Below, piece after piece: positions 16,201-25,628 of a stretch of DNA of 64,000 bases. Source of the stretch: an uncultured Bacteroidales bacterium (lineage in GTDB: Bacteria; Bacteroidota; Bacteroidia; Bacteroidales; Paludibacteraceae); contig CACZEL010000001.1 in assembly GCA_902780235.1 (NCBI GenBank), positions 1 to 64,000 on the forward strand. The letters run 5' to 3'. The notes under the pieces were generated by a model that had not been told where the DNA came from, did not search any database, and saw only the letters and a list, made by a program, of their open reading frames with translations. The stretch's first letter is position 1; each line of letters opens with the position of its first letter. The position numbers and the translations under genes are program-made.

Positions 16201-17031
16201 ATGAAGAAACAAACAGGTTTAGGACGAGGTCTCGATGCATTGATTGACACCTCGCATGTAGATACCAACGGCGGCAGCTCCATCTCGGAGATCGAGCTGA
16301 GTGCGATCATCGCCAATCCCGATCAGCCGCGTCGTACGTTCGACGAAGAGGCGCTGCAAGAACTGGCGGACTCAATCCGTGAGCATGGCGTCATCTCGCC
16401 GATCACCCTTCGCGACAACGGAGATGGGACCTATATGATCATCGCCGGTGAACGTCGTTTCCGCGCCAGTAAGATCGCCGGACTCGAGCGTATTCCTGCT
16501 TATATCCGTACTGCCAAAGATGAGCAGGTCATGGAATGGGCATTGATCGAGAATATCCAGCGTGAAGACCTCGATGCGATCGAGATCGCTTTGGCATACC
16601 AGCGTCTGATGGACGATTACGACTTGACGCAAGAGCGCATGGCGGAGCGTGTGGGTAAGAAACGCGCTACTGTAGCCAACTACCTGCGTCTGCTCAAACT
16701 GCCTGCTGAGATCCAAGTGGGTATCAAAGAGAAAAAGATCGACATGGGTCATGCCCGTGCTATCCTTGGTTCGCCTTCGGCAGAACGCCAACTGGCGTTG
16801 TACCAGCGCATCTTACGCGAAGGACTCTCTGTGCGTCGCGTAGAAGAACTGGCGCAGGAGAGCAAGGAGCAAGGCACGAAGAAAAAAGACAAGGAAGCCA
16901 ATCCGTACAGCGCGTTGCAGAACGCGTTGACGAAGAAAGTGGGTCTTCCGGTGAAGGTTTCGCAAGGCAAAGTGACGATCGCTTTTGCCAACGAAGAGGA
17001 GTTAGAACGCATCATTACCCGATTGAGTTGA
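16201..17031 (+). CDS. parB: chromosome partitioning protein ParB
   Basis: A 276-residue ParB/Spo0J protein. The N-terminal ParB/Srx domain includes the CTP-binding GERRFRASKIAGL (about 83-95), followed by a helix-turn-helix (QERMAERVGKKRATVANYLRLL, about 141-162 in part) that reads parS, then a C-terminal dimer domain after a charged linker with KEQGTKKKDKEA. No parS site was recognised in the neighbourhood by eye. Its TGA stop overlaps the TTG start of the next gene. Confidence 0.96.
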   Translation: MKKQTGLGRGLDALIDTSHVDTNGGSSISEIELSAIIANPDQPRRTFDEEALQELADSIREHGVISPITLRDNGDGTYMIIAGERRFRASKIAGLERIPAYIRTAKDEQVMEWALIENIQREDLDAIEIALAYQRLMDDYDLTQERMAERVGKKRATVANYLRLLKLPAEIQVGIKEKKIDMGHARAILGSPSAERQLALYQRILREGLSVRRVEELAQESKEQGTKKKDKEANPYSALQNALTKKVGLPVKVSQGKVTIAFANEEELERIITRLS

Positions 17032-17672
17032 GACATTTCTGGAGCATAGTACTGTTATTGCTTCTGCCGCTGACGACCTTCGCACGGCAGGACAGTATCC
17101 ACCATCATCATGCGGACACGATCGCGGATGAGGACTACCGCTATTATATCGACTTGACCAAGAAGCCGGACGCCATCAAAGCCGTTTGGTTGGGTGCTAT
17201 TTTCCCCGGCGCAGGACAGATGTACAACAAGTCCTATTGGAAACTGCCGATTGTCTATGGAGCGTTCATGGGCTGCGGATATGCCATCAGCATGATGCAA
17301 AACCGTTACAGCGGTTATCGTACCGCCTATATAGATTTGTATAACGACATGCAGGCAGGAACGGTGACCGAAGATCCGAGCAAGAGTTATATAGCCGTCA
17401 TCCCCGACGGGTATGACCTGACCCGTGTCGGTGGAGCGAGCCGATGGCGGAGTACACTGCAGAATCAGCAGAATATCTACCGCCGTTACCGCGACTATAG
17501 TATCTTGGCGACCGTGATCGTCTATGCCCTTTCGCTCATCGACGCGTATGTGGATGCGCAGCTCTTCGACTACGATATCTCGCCGGACTTGACGCTCAAT
17601 GTAGAACCGCAGATTTATTATGACCTTCAGCATCAGAAGAGTGCTGAACTTAAAGTAGCCATACAGTTTTGA
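17028..17672 (+). CDS. DUF5683 membrane protein
   Basis: A 214-residue protein with a signal peptide or anchor (about 3-19) and the DUF5683 core: KAVWLGAIFPGAGQMYNKSYWKLP is typical in form, followed by hydrophobic segments at about 75-90 and 160-180. It starts at TTG 17028, overlapping the parB stop by 4 nt. Its place between parB and the transglycosylase is conserved in the phylum and suggests a cell-envelope role linked to division or segregation, but the function is unknown. Confidence 0.85.
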   Translation: MRHFWSIVLLLLLPLTTFARQDSIHHHHADTIADEDYRYYIDLTKKPDAIKAVWLGAIFPGAGQMYNKSYWKLPIVYGAFMGCGYAISMMQNRYSGYRTAYIDLYNDMQAGTVTEDPSKSYIAVIPDGYDLTRVGGASRWRSTLQNQQNIYRRYRDYSILATVIVYALSLIDAYVDAQLFDYDISPDLTLNVEPQIYYDLQHQKSAELKVAIQF

Positions 17673-19027
17673 AAAAGATTTTTATTATACTATTAACTTG
17701 TTGCGCTGTCCTCTGCGCTAAAGCGCAGGAAGCAGACAGCCTTGCTATGAATCCGTCCACGCCCACGGACACGCTGGCCAATATCGAGGTCATTGAGCAA
17801 TTGGACAGCCTCGAGATCATTGACAGCCTCGAACTGGCGCTGGACACGATTATACCTATTCCGCCTTATTACACCCGCTGGAGCGACAGCACGCTGAGCG
17901 ACATCGAGATGCGCGCCTTGGATTGGAGCCTGAGATGGTTGGACACCACCGATTGCGTTGCCGTGCATGACACGACCACCCTGCCTGACTCCGTCTATAA
18001 AGCCCGCTTGCAGGCTTTGCCGTGCGTGATCGAGTTGCCATATAACGAGCGCGTACGCGCGTTCATATTGCGATATGTCAGACGCAGTCCAAAACAAGTG
18101 GCACGTATGATGCGAATGGGCGAGTATTATTTCCCGCTCTTCGAGCAGACCCTTTGCCGGTATAACCTGCCCTACGAACTCAAATACCTGCCTGTAATTG
18201 AGTCCGCCCTCAATCCAATGGCGCGGTCGTACGTAGGCGCAGCCGGTCTTTGGCAGTTCATGCCGGGTACCGGAAAGCTGTTCGGACTGGAGATCAACTC
18301 GCTCGTGGACGAACGAATGGATCCGGTCAAATCGACCGAAGCCGCATGTCGTTTCTTGAGCAGCATGTACGCCGTTTATCAGGATTGGAACCTCGTTATA
18401 GCTGCTTATAACTGCGGAAGCGGAAACGTCAACAAGGCCATCAAACGGGCCGGAGGCAAACGTGATTTCTGGTCGATTTACCCCTACCTGCCGCGTGAGA
18501 CGCGTAACTATGTGCCGATTTTCATTGCCGCCAACTACGCGATGAACTACGGTCAGGAACATGGTATTTGCAAAGCGCCGCTGGAGAAGACCATGCTGAC
18601 CGATACGATCGCAACCACGCGTCGTTTACACTTGCAACAAGTGAGCGAGAACCTCGACATCCCGATGGACGAACTGCGCCGTTTGAACCCGCAGTATTCG
18701 CGGGATATCTTACCCGGCGGAAGCGTCTATACCCTTTGTCTGCCGTCCGAGAAAGTGGGACTCTATATTGAGCAGGAGGACAGCATCCTCACTTACAAAG
18801 CCGACAGCCTCATCAATAACCGTCGTGCCGAGATCGATCTGGCGAAAGTAACGGGTATCAACGGCGGTTATCGTGTCAATGGCGTGACCTATTACACCAT
18901 CAAACGAGGTGACACCTTAGGCGGCATCGCCAAGAAATTTCATTGTACGGTCAAACAGCTCAAACAATGGAACGGACTCAAAAACGACAATATCCGCGAG
19001 GGTAAAAAATTGAAGATCTGTAAATAA
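17669..19027 (+). CDS. MltD-like lytic transglycosylase with LysM
   Basis: A 452-residue exported protein. The signal peptide ends at AKAQ (about residue 20). The SLT/GH23 catalytic domain (about 155-300) has the catalytic Glu at 178 in LPVIESALNP and the GLWQFMPGT block (193-201). A weak LysM (about 310-355) and a clear C-terminal LysM (about 403-450, TIKRGDTLGGIAKKFH) bind peptidoglycan. It cleaves glycan strands in the periplasm. The TTG start overlaps the DUF5683 stop, and its stop overlaps the MerR start. Confidence 0.92.
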   Translation: MKKIFIILLTCCAVLCAKAQEADSLAMNPSTPTDTLANIEVIEQLDSLEIIDSLELALDTIIPIPPYYTRWSDSTLSDIEMRALDWSLRWLDTTDCVAVHDTTTLPDSVYKARLQALPCVIELPYNERVRAFILRYVRRSPKQVARMMRMGEYYFPLFEQTLCRYNLPYELKYLPVIESALNPMARSYVGAAGLWQFMPGTGKLFGLEINSLVDERMDPVKSTEAACRFLSSMYAVYQDWNLVIAAYNCGSGNVNKAIKRAGGKRDFWSIYPYLPRETRNYVPIFIAANYAMNYGQEHGICKAPLEKTMLTDTIATTRRLHLQQVSENLDIPMDELRRLNPQYSRDILPGGSVYTLCLPSEKVGLYIEQEDSILTYKADSLINNRRAEIDLAKVTGINGGYRVNGVTYYTIKRGDTLGGIAKKFHCTVKQLKQWNGLKNDNIREGKKLKICK

Positions 19028-19356
19028 TGCTTCCTCCTGACAAGCAATATTATTCGCTTCGCGAGACGGAATTAGAAACCGGCGTTCCGGCTTCTACCCT
19101 TCGCTATTGGGAGAAGCAGTTCGATGAACTTTCGCCGCGGAAGGACGGACATGGAAACCGTTATTACACCCGCGAAGATCAGGAACTCATCAAGCGCATC
19201 AAGTACATCCGCGATGAGTTACATATCACCCGTCTCGAGGCCATCCGTCGGGAATTGCGCAATAACACCAAGCACTCGGACGAACGTCAGGCCGCGCTCG
19301 ACATCCTCCTCCGCGTCAAAGAGGAACTTTGTGAAATCCGCAAAATGATTAAATAA
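19027..19356 (+). CDS. MerR family transcriptional regulator
   Basis: A 109-residue protein with a MerR winged-helix domain at about 7-75: YYSLRETELETGVPASTLRYWEKQF-type opening and ITRLEAIRREL. The C-terminal dimer helix is short, with no Cys ligands for a metal and no effector domain, as in the compact Bacteroidota MerR proteins. Its targets are unknown. It overlaps the transglycosylase stop by 1 nt, where many relatives carry relA/spoT after the transglycosylase; that exchange is a recollection, not tested here. Confidence 0.88.
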   Translation: MLPPDKQYYSLRETELETGVPASTLRYWEKQFDELSPRKDGHGNRYYTREDQELIKRIKYIRDELHITRLEAIRRELRNNTKHSDERQAALDILLRVKEELCEIRKMIK

Positions 19357-19357
19357 T

Positions 19358-21799
19358 ATGAAAATAGATTGGAAAAAATTAGCTCCGTATCTGGTAGCGA
19401 TAGTTGCCTTTTTAACTGTAGCGATGATTTATTGCGCTCCTTTGTTAGAGGGGAAAGTGCTCTCTGCCGGTGATGTAAACACATGGAAAGGTTCCGCGCA
19501 TGAAGCACAAGAATACGCAAAGAGCACCGGAGAGACATGCTGGTGGACGAACTCCCAGTTTGGAGGAATGCCAACATACCAAATTACTGGAAAACTTGCA
19601 TCTAACGAAGTCAGAATTTTCATCGAGAAAATTGCTCACGCAGGTATGACAAAAGACCTGCAACCGATAGGTCTTCTGTTTGCCTATTTCTTCGGGTTCT
19701 TCTTATTATTAAGATGTTTTAAAGTCAATACATGGTTAAGCATCGCTGGCGGATTAGCGATCGGTTTAAGTACCTATTTCCTGCTTATTATTCCTGCCGG
19801 ACATATCACGAAAGCATTAGCTCTCGGATATTTAGCTCCTATGATTGGAGGTATATATGCTGTGTTCCGCAAAGAATATTGGTATGGAATACCGTTAATC
19901 CTCATTTATGGTTTTCTCGGATTAACTGCTCATCCCCAGATGACCTATTATATGATGATGCTTATCGGTGTAATGGCTTGTGCAGAACTATATATTCATA
20001 TCAAAGAAAAGCGCTGGAAAGATCTGGGTATAGGAATTGGCGTTTGTGTTCTATGCGCATTGCTTGTGTTCGGCACCAAACTCAGCTGGTGGCAGATGAA
20101 TAACGAGTATCTCAAAGAGACCATGCGTGGCGGCCATAGCGAGCTAACCAAACAAGCACAAGATGCGCCGGCTGAAGGCTTAGATATCAAATATGCAACC
20201 GATTGGAGTTATGGCAAAGCCGAGACCATGACCTTGCTTATCCCTAATTGGGAAGGCGGTGCAAGCGGCTATGATGTCGGCAAGGATTCTCAACTATGCA
20301 AAACCATGCGTGGTCAAGGAGTGCCCAAACGTGATGCAGAACAATTCTGCGAACATGCTCCAACTTATCATGGCGAGAAGATGTTCACCAGCGGTGCGGT
20401 ATACGTAGGAGCCATCATATGCTTCCTTTTTGTACTGGGATTGATTATTGTTCCCGGACCATACAAATGGGCATTATTATTCGCGACACTCATGTCTATC
20501 TTCCTCGCGTGGGGTAAGAACATGATGTGGCTGACAGAGTTGTTCTTCAACTACTTCCCGATGTACAACAAGTTCCGTGCTGTCGAGTCCATACTCGTTG
20601 TAGCAGAGGTCACCATGCCTCTACTCGGCTTCTTAGGCTTACAATGCATCATCAACGGAGAAATAGAATGGCCTAAGTTGCGTAACAACCTCTTTATTGC
20701 AGGCGGTATTACTGCCGGTTTATGCCTTTTCGCCGCCCTCTTTGCCGGTAGTTTTGATATGACGAGCAGTTACGATGCGCAATGGAAAGCACAAGTGCCG
20801 AACTGGCTCTACGATGCCATTCTTGATGAGCGCGTAGCAATGGTAAAAGCCGATGCTTGGCGCAGTCTCTTGTTTGTTGTGTTGGGCTTTGCGCTCACTT
20901 ATTGGTACGCATGGCAAAAAGCCAATAGCCAAAAGCCAATAGCGAACAGCCTACTATTCGCTGGCTTAGCCGTATTAATATTAGCCGACATGGTGCCTGT
21001 CAACAAACGTTTCTTTAATAATACTAATTTCGTAAAACAAAAAGACAACGAAGCGTATTTTAAGATTCAGCCTTGGGAAGAACAGATTCTGCAAGACAAG
21101 AGTCTGGATTATCGCGTATTGAATCTGAACACCAACACCTTCAATGATTCGCGCACAAGCTATCGTCTTAAATCGATTGGTGGTTATTCGGCTGTCAAAC
21201 TGCGCCGTTACCAAGATTTGATAGATGAGCATATCAGCAAGATGAATTGGAATGTCATCAATATGCTCAATACCAAATATATCGTTACCCAACGAGGAGT
21301 GGTACAGAACCCGGATGCAATGGGTAATGCTTGGTTCGTGGATAATGTTCAGTTCGTCCCCACTCCCGATGACGAAAGTGCTGCGCTCAACACGTTAGAC
21401 TTGCAAAAAACGGCTGTCGCGGATGAGAAATTCCGTGACGTGCTAACATGTACAGGAATGCCAAGTGAGGGAGACGAGATAATAATGACGGGTTACAAAC
21501 CAAATGAACTCACATACCAAGCCAACACAACGCAAGATCGTGTTGCTGTATTCTCTGAGATATACTACCCACACGACTGGCATCTGTATTGTGACGGAGA
21601 AGAACTGCCTATTGGCCGCGTCAATTATGTACTTCGTGCTGCTGTACTTCCAGCGGGTGAACATACAATCCACATGAAGTTTACCCCCTCTGCACTAACT
21701 ACAGACAAGTGGTGTTTAGCTTTGTTAATATTAGCGATGTTAATTAGTTTGGGATTAATAACATACCCTTTATATAAGCCATATATCCATGCAAGATAG
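19358..21799 (+). CDS. YfhO family membrane protein
   Basis: An 813-residue polytopic protein with about a dozen hydrophobic segments between residues 8 and 550 and another near the C-terminus (about 785-805). HAEQ/AHEAQEY and the late extracellular domain with RVLNLN and FSEIYYPHDW fit the YfhO family (GT-C-like fold). Family members are linked to lipid-linked glycosylation of envelope polymers; the donor here is unknown. A loop between helices carries an AGCCAAY insert (KANSQKPIANS). It overlaps the acyltransferase start by 11 nt. Confidence 0.85.
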   Translation: MKIDWKKLAPYLVAIVAFLTVAMIYCAPLLEGKVLSAGDVNTWKGSAHEAQEYAKSTGETCWWTNSQFGGMPTYQITGKLASNEVRIFIEKIAHAGMTKDLQPIGLLFAYFFGFFLLLRCFKVNTWLSIAGGLAIGLSTYFLLIIPAGHITKALALGYLAPMIGGIYAVFRKEYWYGIPLILIYGFLGLTAHPQMTYYMMMLIGVMACAELYIHIKEKRWKDLGIGIGVCVLCALLVFGTKLSWWQMNNEYLKETMRGGHSELTKQAQDAPAEGLDIKYATDWSYGKAETMTLLIPNWEGGASGYDVGKDSQLCKTMRGQGVPKRDAEQFCEHAPTYHGEKMFTSGAVYVGAIICFLFVLGLIIVPGPYKWALLFATLMSIFLAWGKNMMWLTELFFNYFPMYNKFRAVESILVVAEVTMPLLGFLGLQCIINGEIEWPKLRNNLFIAGGITAGLCLFAALFAGSFDMTSSYDAQWKAQVPNWLYDAILDERVAMVKADAWRSLLFVVLGFALTYWYAWQKANSQKPIANSLLFAGLAVLILADMVPVNKRFFNNTNFVKQKDNEAYFKIQPWEEQILQDKSLDYRVLNLNTNTFNDSRTSYRLKSIGGYSAVKLRRYQDLIDEHISKMNWNVINMLNTKYIVTQRGVVQNPDAMGNAWFVDNVQFVPTPDDESAALNTLDLQKTAVADEKFRDVLTCTGMPSEGDEIIMTGYKPNELTYQANTTQDRVAVFSEIYYPHDWHLYCDGEELPIGRVNYVLRAAVLPAGEHTIHMKFTPSALTTDKWCLALLILAMLISLGLITYPLYKPYIHAR
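20920..20951 (+). repeat. AGCCAAY heptamer array inside the YfhO gene
   Basis: AGCCAAT, AGCCAAA, AGCCAAT, AGCGAAC and AGCC encode KANSQKPIANS in a short loop between two membrane helices. Confidence 0.8.
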
Positions 21800-22844
21800 G
21801 ATTAATTGGATAGATGCAGTTAAGGGCACTTGCTTGTTTTTAGTAGTCATCGCTCATTTATGGAGTCCATGCCCACTTTGGACGCATGTGCTAACAGGCG
21901 GCTATATGCAGGTATTTTTTGTAATGGCTGGCATAACAAGCATTCGTTTTATCCGGTCATTCCGCGAGCAAATTATCTCAAAATGTAAACGTATCTTACT
22001 GCCGTATGCCTTCTATGGAATAACTCTCCTACTACTTGGGGTTATTCTGCCTAAACATATTGAATTCGGACGAGGAATACTTGGACTATTATATGGAAGA
22101 TACATGCTTTTCCCTCCTTCTGCAGAAGTTAATTTTCCACTTCTGCAAGCATGTGGATATCTTTCTCCTTTTTGGTTTCTTCCTTGTATATTCTTTTCTT
22201 ATATACTCTTGGCTTGGTATGACTATTCAAAACGACCCTATTTAATCGTTGTTTTGGCAATATGCGTGAGCATTGCATCTCCTCTTCTTCCAATTCTACT
22301 TCCATGGAGTATAGAAATGGCCTTCATCGGGTTTTTACTGATGATATGTGGAAGAGGTTTGCATGGGATATTGTTTGATCCACCCGCACAATTTAATAGG
22401 CATTTTAATTTATTTCTACTTTGGATAGGAAGTGCGATCGTATATATGATTGCATGGAAAATCGATGGTCCTGTTAATATGTCACTCAGCGTAATCGGCT
22501 CAGAAAGTATGTTCTTCCCGTTCCGCTTTATCTTTTTTATTTTATTAGGAGTCAGCGAGGCGTTATTTCTGTCCCTGCTATTCCGCGCTTTAGATACTTC
22601 AGTAATAACACGCGGCCTTGCATATATAGGAAGACATGCATTAAGATTACTATGCATTCATCTTTTTATAGGAGAGAGTATTTATTTCCTGCTTGCCGAT
22701 AGAGATCTTCCTAAAATAGTTAGTTTTATGTGTGCTTTACTGGTAATTTTTATTATCGACTATATTCTGGAACACTATTCACTAATTATACAGTCATTAT
22801 TTGGACAAAAGACCTCGGGTGACATTCCAGCGAAAAAGCACTAA
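21789..22844 (+). CDS. acyltransferase 3 family membrane protein
   Basis: A 351-residue integral membrane protein with about ten hydrophobic segments. The start INWIDAVKGTCLFLVVIAHLW (in part) is the acyltransferase-3 signature with the conserved His at about 21. Such enzymes O-acetylate or O-acylate surface sugars at the inner membrane. It overlaps the YfhO gene by 11 nt at its start and the convergent GT2 gene by 48 bp at its end, so the two opposing genes share coding sequence at their 3' ends. Confidence 0.85.
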   Translation: MQDRINWIDAVKGTCLFLVVIAHLWSPCPLWTHVLTGGYMQVFFVMAGITSIRFIRSFREQIISKCKRILLPYAFYGITLLLLGVILPKHIEFGRGILGLLYGRYMLFPPSAEVNFPLLQACGYLSPFWFLPCIFFSYILLAWYDYSKRPYLIVVLAICVSIASPLLPILLPWSIEMAFIGFLLMICGRGLHGILFDPPAQFNRHFNLFLLWIGSAIVYMIAWKIDGPVNMSLSVIGSESMFFPFRFIFFILLGVSEALFLSLLFRALDTSVITRGLAYIGRHALRLLCIHLFIGESIYFLLADRDLPKIVSFMCALLVIFIIDYILEHYSLIIQSLFGQKTSGDIPAKKH

Positions 22845-23699
22845 CTTCCATCCTTTCATAGGGTGTCCAATAATAGAATATTTTGCCAGCAGGACCAACG
22901 TTCCGCACCACTTGAAAGCCTCAATTATAAGCCTTTTAACAAACTTGCCGTTCCCTATTGCTTTGGTGCGTTTGCGCTCGCTGACACCTATTTGGTACGT
23001 CCACTTATCAAAATAATCCTTCTCCAATTTATGCTGAGGTATGATATGATGAAGCGTCATAGCCGGTACATACATATATTGCATGCCAAAGGCGTTCATC
23101 TTATCATATATATCTTTTTCCTCTGCTCCCATCAGGCTATCTCCTTTACGCCCTAACTCGGTATTAAACAAACCTACTTTCTCAAACACTTCTGCACGAT
23201 AAGCTGAATTTCCACCTCCGGGGAATTTCCCTCGCGGGAAAGGACGTACTTCGTCCCCGAAATCCATCCAAGCCGTCAGGAGTGTCTTTGTATAAGGCGA
23301 CATCCATTTCGGTTCTTCCGTCTCGTATAGAGGTATGATTTTACCGCCTATGGCACATATCTCCGGATGCGCACTCATATACTCCGCTATTGTTCTGAGG
23401 TACCAAGTATCGACCAAAGCATCGTCATCGACATACACCAGCACATCGCCCTTCGCTTCTTTAATGCCGCGATTTCGTGCTGCAGAAAGCCCTTGTTCCG
23501 GCTCATTCGTATAACGGAACTGCACATCCTTATGCGCCTTAGCAAACGTCTCGCATATCTCACGCGTATTGTCCGTGCAGTTGTTATCCACCAAGAGTAT
23601 CTCGTATTCCTTCTTATCCAAATCGTTCGCAGCAATACTCTCCAATAGCGGTCCGATATACTTAGCCCGGTTATATGTACAAATTATAGCTGTTAACAT
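22797..23699 (-). CDS. glycosyltransferase family 2
   Basis: A 300-residue GT2 protein with the GT-A opening LTAIICTYNRAKYIGPLLES, VDNNCTDNTREIC, and the metal-binding DDD in VYVDDDALVD (about 90-100). It is probably an inner-membrane-associated transferase for a surface polysaccharide. It lies at the 3' end of the minus-strand polysaccharide cluster, separated from the other transferases by the AbiE pair and an ATPase gene, which suggests insertion of those genes into the cluster. Confidence 0.9.
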   Translation of the reverse strand: MLTAIICTYNRAKYIGPLLESIAANDLDKKEYEILLVDNNCTDNTREICETFAKAHKDVQFRYTNEPEQGLSAARNRGIKEAKGDVLVYVDDDALVDTWYLRTIAEYMSAHPEICAIGGKIIPLYETEEPKWMSPYTKTLLTAWMDFGDEVRPFPRGKFPGGGNSAYRAEVFEKVGLFNTELGRKGDSLMGAEEKDIYDKMNAFGMQYMYVPAMTLHHIIPQHKLEKDYFDKWTYQIGVSERKRTKAIGNGKFVKRLIIEAFKWCGTLVLLAKYSIIGHPMKGWKLVLFRWNVTRGLLSK

Positions 23700-23702
23700 C
23701 GC

Positions 23703-24674
23703 TTATATTGTCTTCAAAACTTCATTTATTTTCCTAAACTCATCAGCGGCTGAATCAGCCGATGGTATTGGTTGAACATATGCCAAAGGTGGAATCTTCA
23801 TTTCATATACCCCGCGCAGTTGCTTCCATACTGCATCAAAATCCATCAATAATGGCGACGCTGTATGCGGCTGTCTATTCCAACCTTTCGGATAATCAAA
23901 CGACTCTTGGTCATGTGCATACAGTTCCTTAAACTCATTCTTAAACTGATCTGATTGCAGATACTCTTGGCACTCCGCATCTTGCATCAAGAAATACAGA
24001 TCATAGAAATGACGGATTTTGTTTTCTAATAATTGAAAATTATCTGCGAAAGAGAAACGTAGCAACGATATGATCTTTTCTAACATTGTTCTCCTCTTAT
24101 CTAATACTTGCAAGGTAAAAGGTTGTAGTCCATATTCGGCTATTATAGATTTGTATTCCTCCTTCGTTTGCAAAAACTCCGTTATAAAACTCTTTATCTC
24201 CACCGGTACATACGGATACGGATTCGCAAAGGAATTTATCTCCAGCAAGATTTGTCCCATACGAATCGGAAGTAAAGAGGAAGTATGTATCGTGGACGGG
24301 AAAATATACAACTGTTTATAATATGCGGATGTCTTTCGAGTAAGCGTACTGCCTTGTACTTCTTCCAAACCCTCACTCATACTATGAGCAGCATGGTGAA
24401 TCAAACGCTTCAATTGTCCTTGCGAATACTGACCAGCATTAATCACAGCAACATCTATATCCTCTGAAAAACGCTGTGTTAATTGATAAGCCTTTGTCAA
24501 ACTCGTTCCGCCTTTAAACACCAAATGTTCACAATATGGACTGCTCGCCAATTGCGCAAGCGAACGAGTAACCCAATAGTCTTTTTCCACAAATAGACGA
24601 TCCATTCCTTGAGTTTGAGAGACTACTGCTATTAACTGCTCAAATAGTTTCTTATTATCGTGTAATTCCATCAT
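23703..24674 (-). CDS. AbiEii-type nucleotidyltransferase toxin
   Basis: A protein of the AbiEii/AbiGii toxin family (323 residues from the ATG at 24674). It carries the nucleotidyltransferase motif FKGGTSLTK, followed about 7 residues later by RFSEDIDVAV, the two metal-binding Asp of the DNA polymerase beta superfamily. Family toxins arrest growth, in some cases by modifying tRNA, and can abort phage infection. The start chosen gives an ATGA overlap with the upstream antitoxin gene; an alternative TTG lies 12 bp earlier. It is the second gene of the pair. Confidence 0.88.
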   Translation of the reverse strand: MMELHDNKKLFEQLIAVVSQTQGMDRLFVEKDYWVTRSLAQLASSPYCEHLVFKGGTSLTKAYQLTQRFSEDIDVAVINAGQYSQGQLKRLIHHAAHSMSEGLEEVQGSTLTRKTSAYYKQLYIFPSTIHTSSLLPIRMGQILLEINSFANPYPYVPVEIKSFITEFLQTKEEYKSIIAEYGLQPFTLQVLDKRRTMLEKIISLLRFSFADNFQLLENKIRHFYDLYFLMQDAECQEYLQSDQFKNEFKELYAHDQESFDYPKGWNRQPHTASPLLMDFDAVWKQLRGVYEMKIPPLAYVQPIPSADSAADEFRKINEVLKTI

Positions 24675-25399
24675 CGTATATTCCAATTGTCTTTCGTAGG
24701 CAAAATATCTTCGGAAAGATGCAAATTGTAATGCGTGAGATCATTCAATGACTTTTTTAGAACTTTTGTCAACTCTTTTCTGCCCAAATTCTCTAATATT
24801 GCGCCCAACAATGCCCTTACATATGGAGTGTACAATAGCGCCAAAGATGCCATCTGTCGTTGTTGAGTTTTAGATAATTTACTGATTAAAAACATCAACT
24901 GTTCTACTGTCTCATCTGGTATCGTATCTGGTATCTCACGTACAAACCTTAGAGCATCTAATAACTGTAACAAGGGTATATTTTGGCGCGTAATAGTATT
25001 ATGCTGCACTATAAACGCGACAGAGTATTCTCCTCGTTTTATCGGCTTGCGATATCTATGCTTACCTATTTGTATCTGCGAGCTGATTTGCGTCGTAAGC
25101 CCCATTTGATTGAACGCAATAGTACCTGTCAGATATCCTATTACCTGACGTTTTCTATCAATAAGCAAATCACTTATAACCTGTTCAACGGGAGGTCTAA
25201 TCTCACCAAACATCGTTTGCTGGGTTTTATAATAACGCCCTTTATCCAATTTACGGATAATACCCCGCCTTTCTAACTCATCTAACGCTTTACGTGCCTT
25301 GTAATAAGTTATACCTTTCCGCGCGAAAGTAGAGATTGAAAAAACAGCATTCACCTGTAGGCGATTTATATACAATGTGATTTCTTCTAATGCATTCAT
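24671..25399 (-). CDS. AbiEi-like antitoxin (DUF6088-type)
   Basis: A 242-residue protein with an N-terminal winged-helix (about 18-60: FARKGITYYKARKALDELE in part, RRGIIRKLDKGRYY) and a C-terminal domain of the AbiEi / DUF6088 antitoxin group. Type IV antitoxins of this class repress their own promoter and neutralise the toxin without direct binding. It is the first gene of the two-gene unit, with a clear promoter about 65-95 bp upstream of the start and a TTACA repeat (25400-25420) just before the start. Confidence 0.82.
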   Translation of the reverse strand: MNALEEITLYINRLQVNAVFSISTFARKGITYYKARKALDELERRGIIRKLDKGRYYKTQQTMFGEIRPPVEQVISDLLIDRKRQVIGYLTGTIAFNQMGLTTQISSQIQIGKHRYRKPIKRGEYSVAFIVQHNTITRQNIPLLQLLDALRFVREIPDTIPDETVEQLMFLISKLSKTQQRQMASLALLYTPYVRALLGAILENLGRKELTKVLKKSLNDLTHYNLHLSEDILPTKDNWNIR

Positions 25400-25460
25400 T
25401 TACATTACATTACACTACATATTTTTAAAGTTTTTCTCGTAAAAAACTGAACAAATTCGC

Positions 25461-25553
25461 TGCAAAGGTACTACATTTTTCTGATATGCGCAAATATTTA
25501 TAGAAAAATCTCAAGAAAAATGCCTATGTTATGTATTTTAGATCATTTATAAA
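25461..25553 (-). repeat. promoter cassette, copy 1
   Basis: About 90 bp (promoter plus upstream sequence with TCTCAAGAAAAATG and TATGTTATGTATTTTA) shared with 26937-27047. Copy 2 has an extra AATTCTCAAG. The rest of this gap (25554-25628) shows nothing I can name. Confidence 0.75.
25463..25494 (-). promoter_or_regulatory. promoter of the AbiE pair
   Basis: On the minus strand the -33 box TTTG (25491-25494) continues as CGCATATCA, then a 20-bp spacer and the -7 box TACCTTTG (25463-25470). The region upstream to about 25553 is repeated before the ATPase gene. Confidence 0.85.
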
Positions 25554-25628
25554 ACGCCCCTACCGCATTTATAGGTGCCAAATGATGAATGATAACATAT
25601 AAATAATATTGCTTACTTTTGAAAACAG

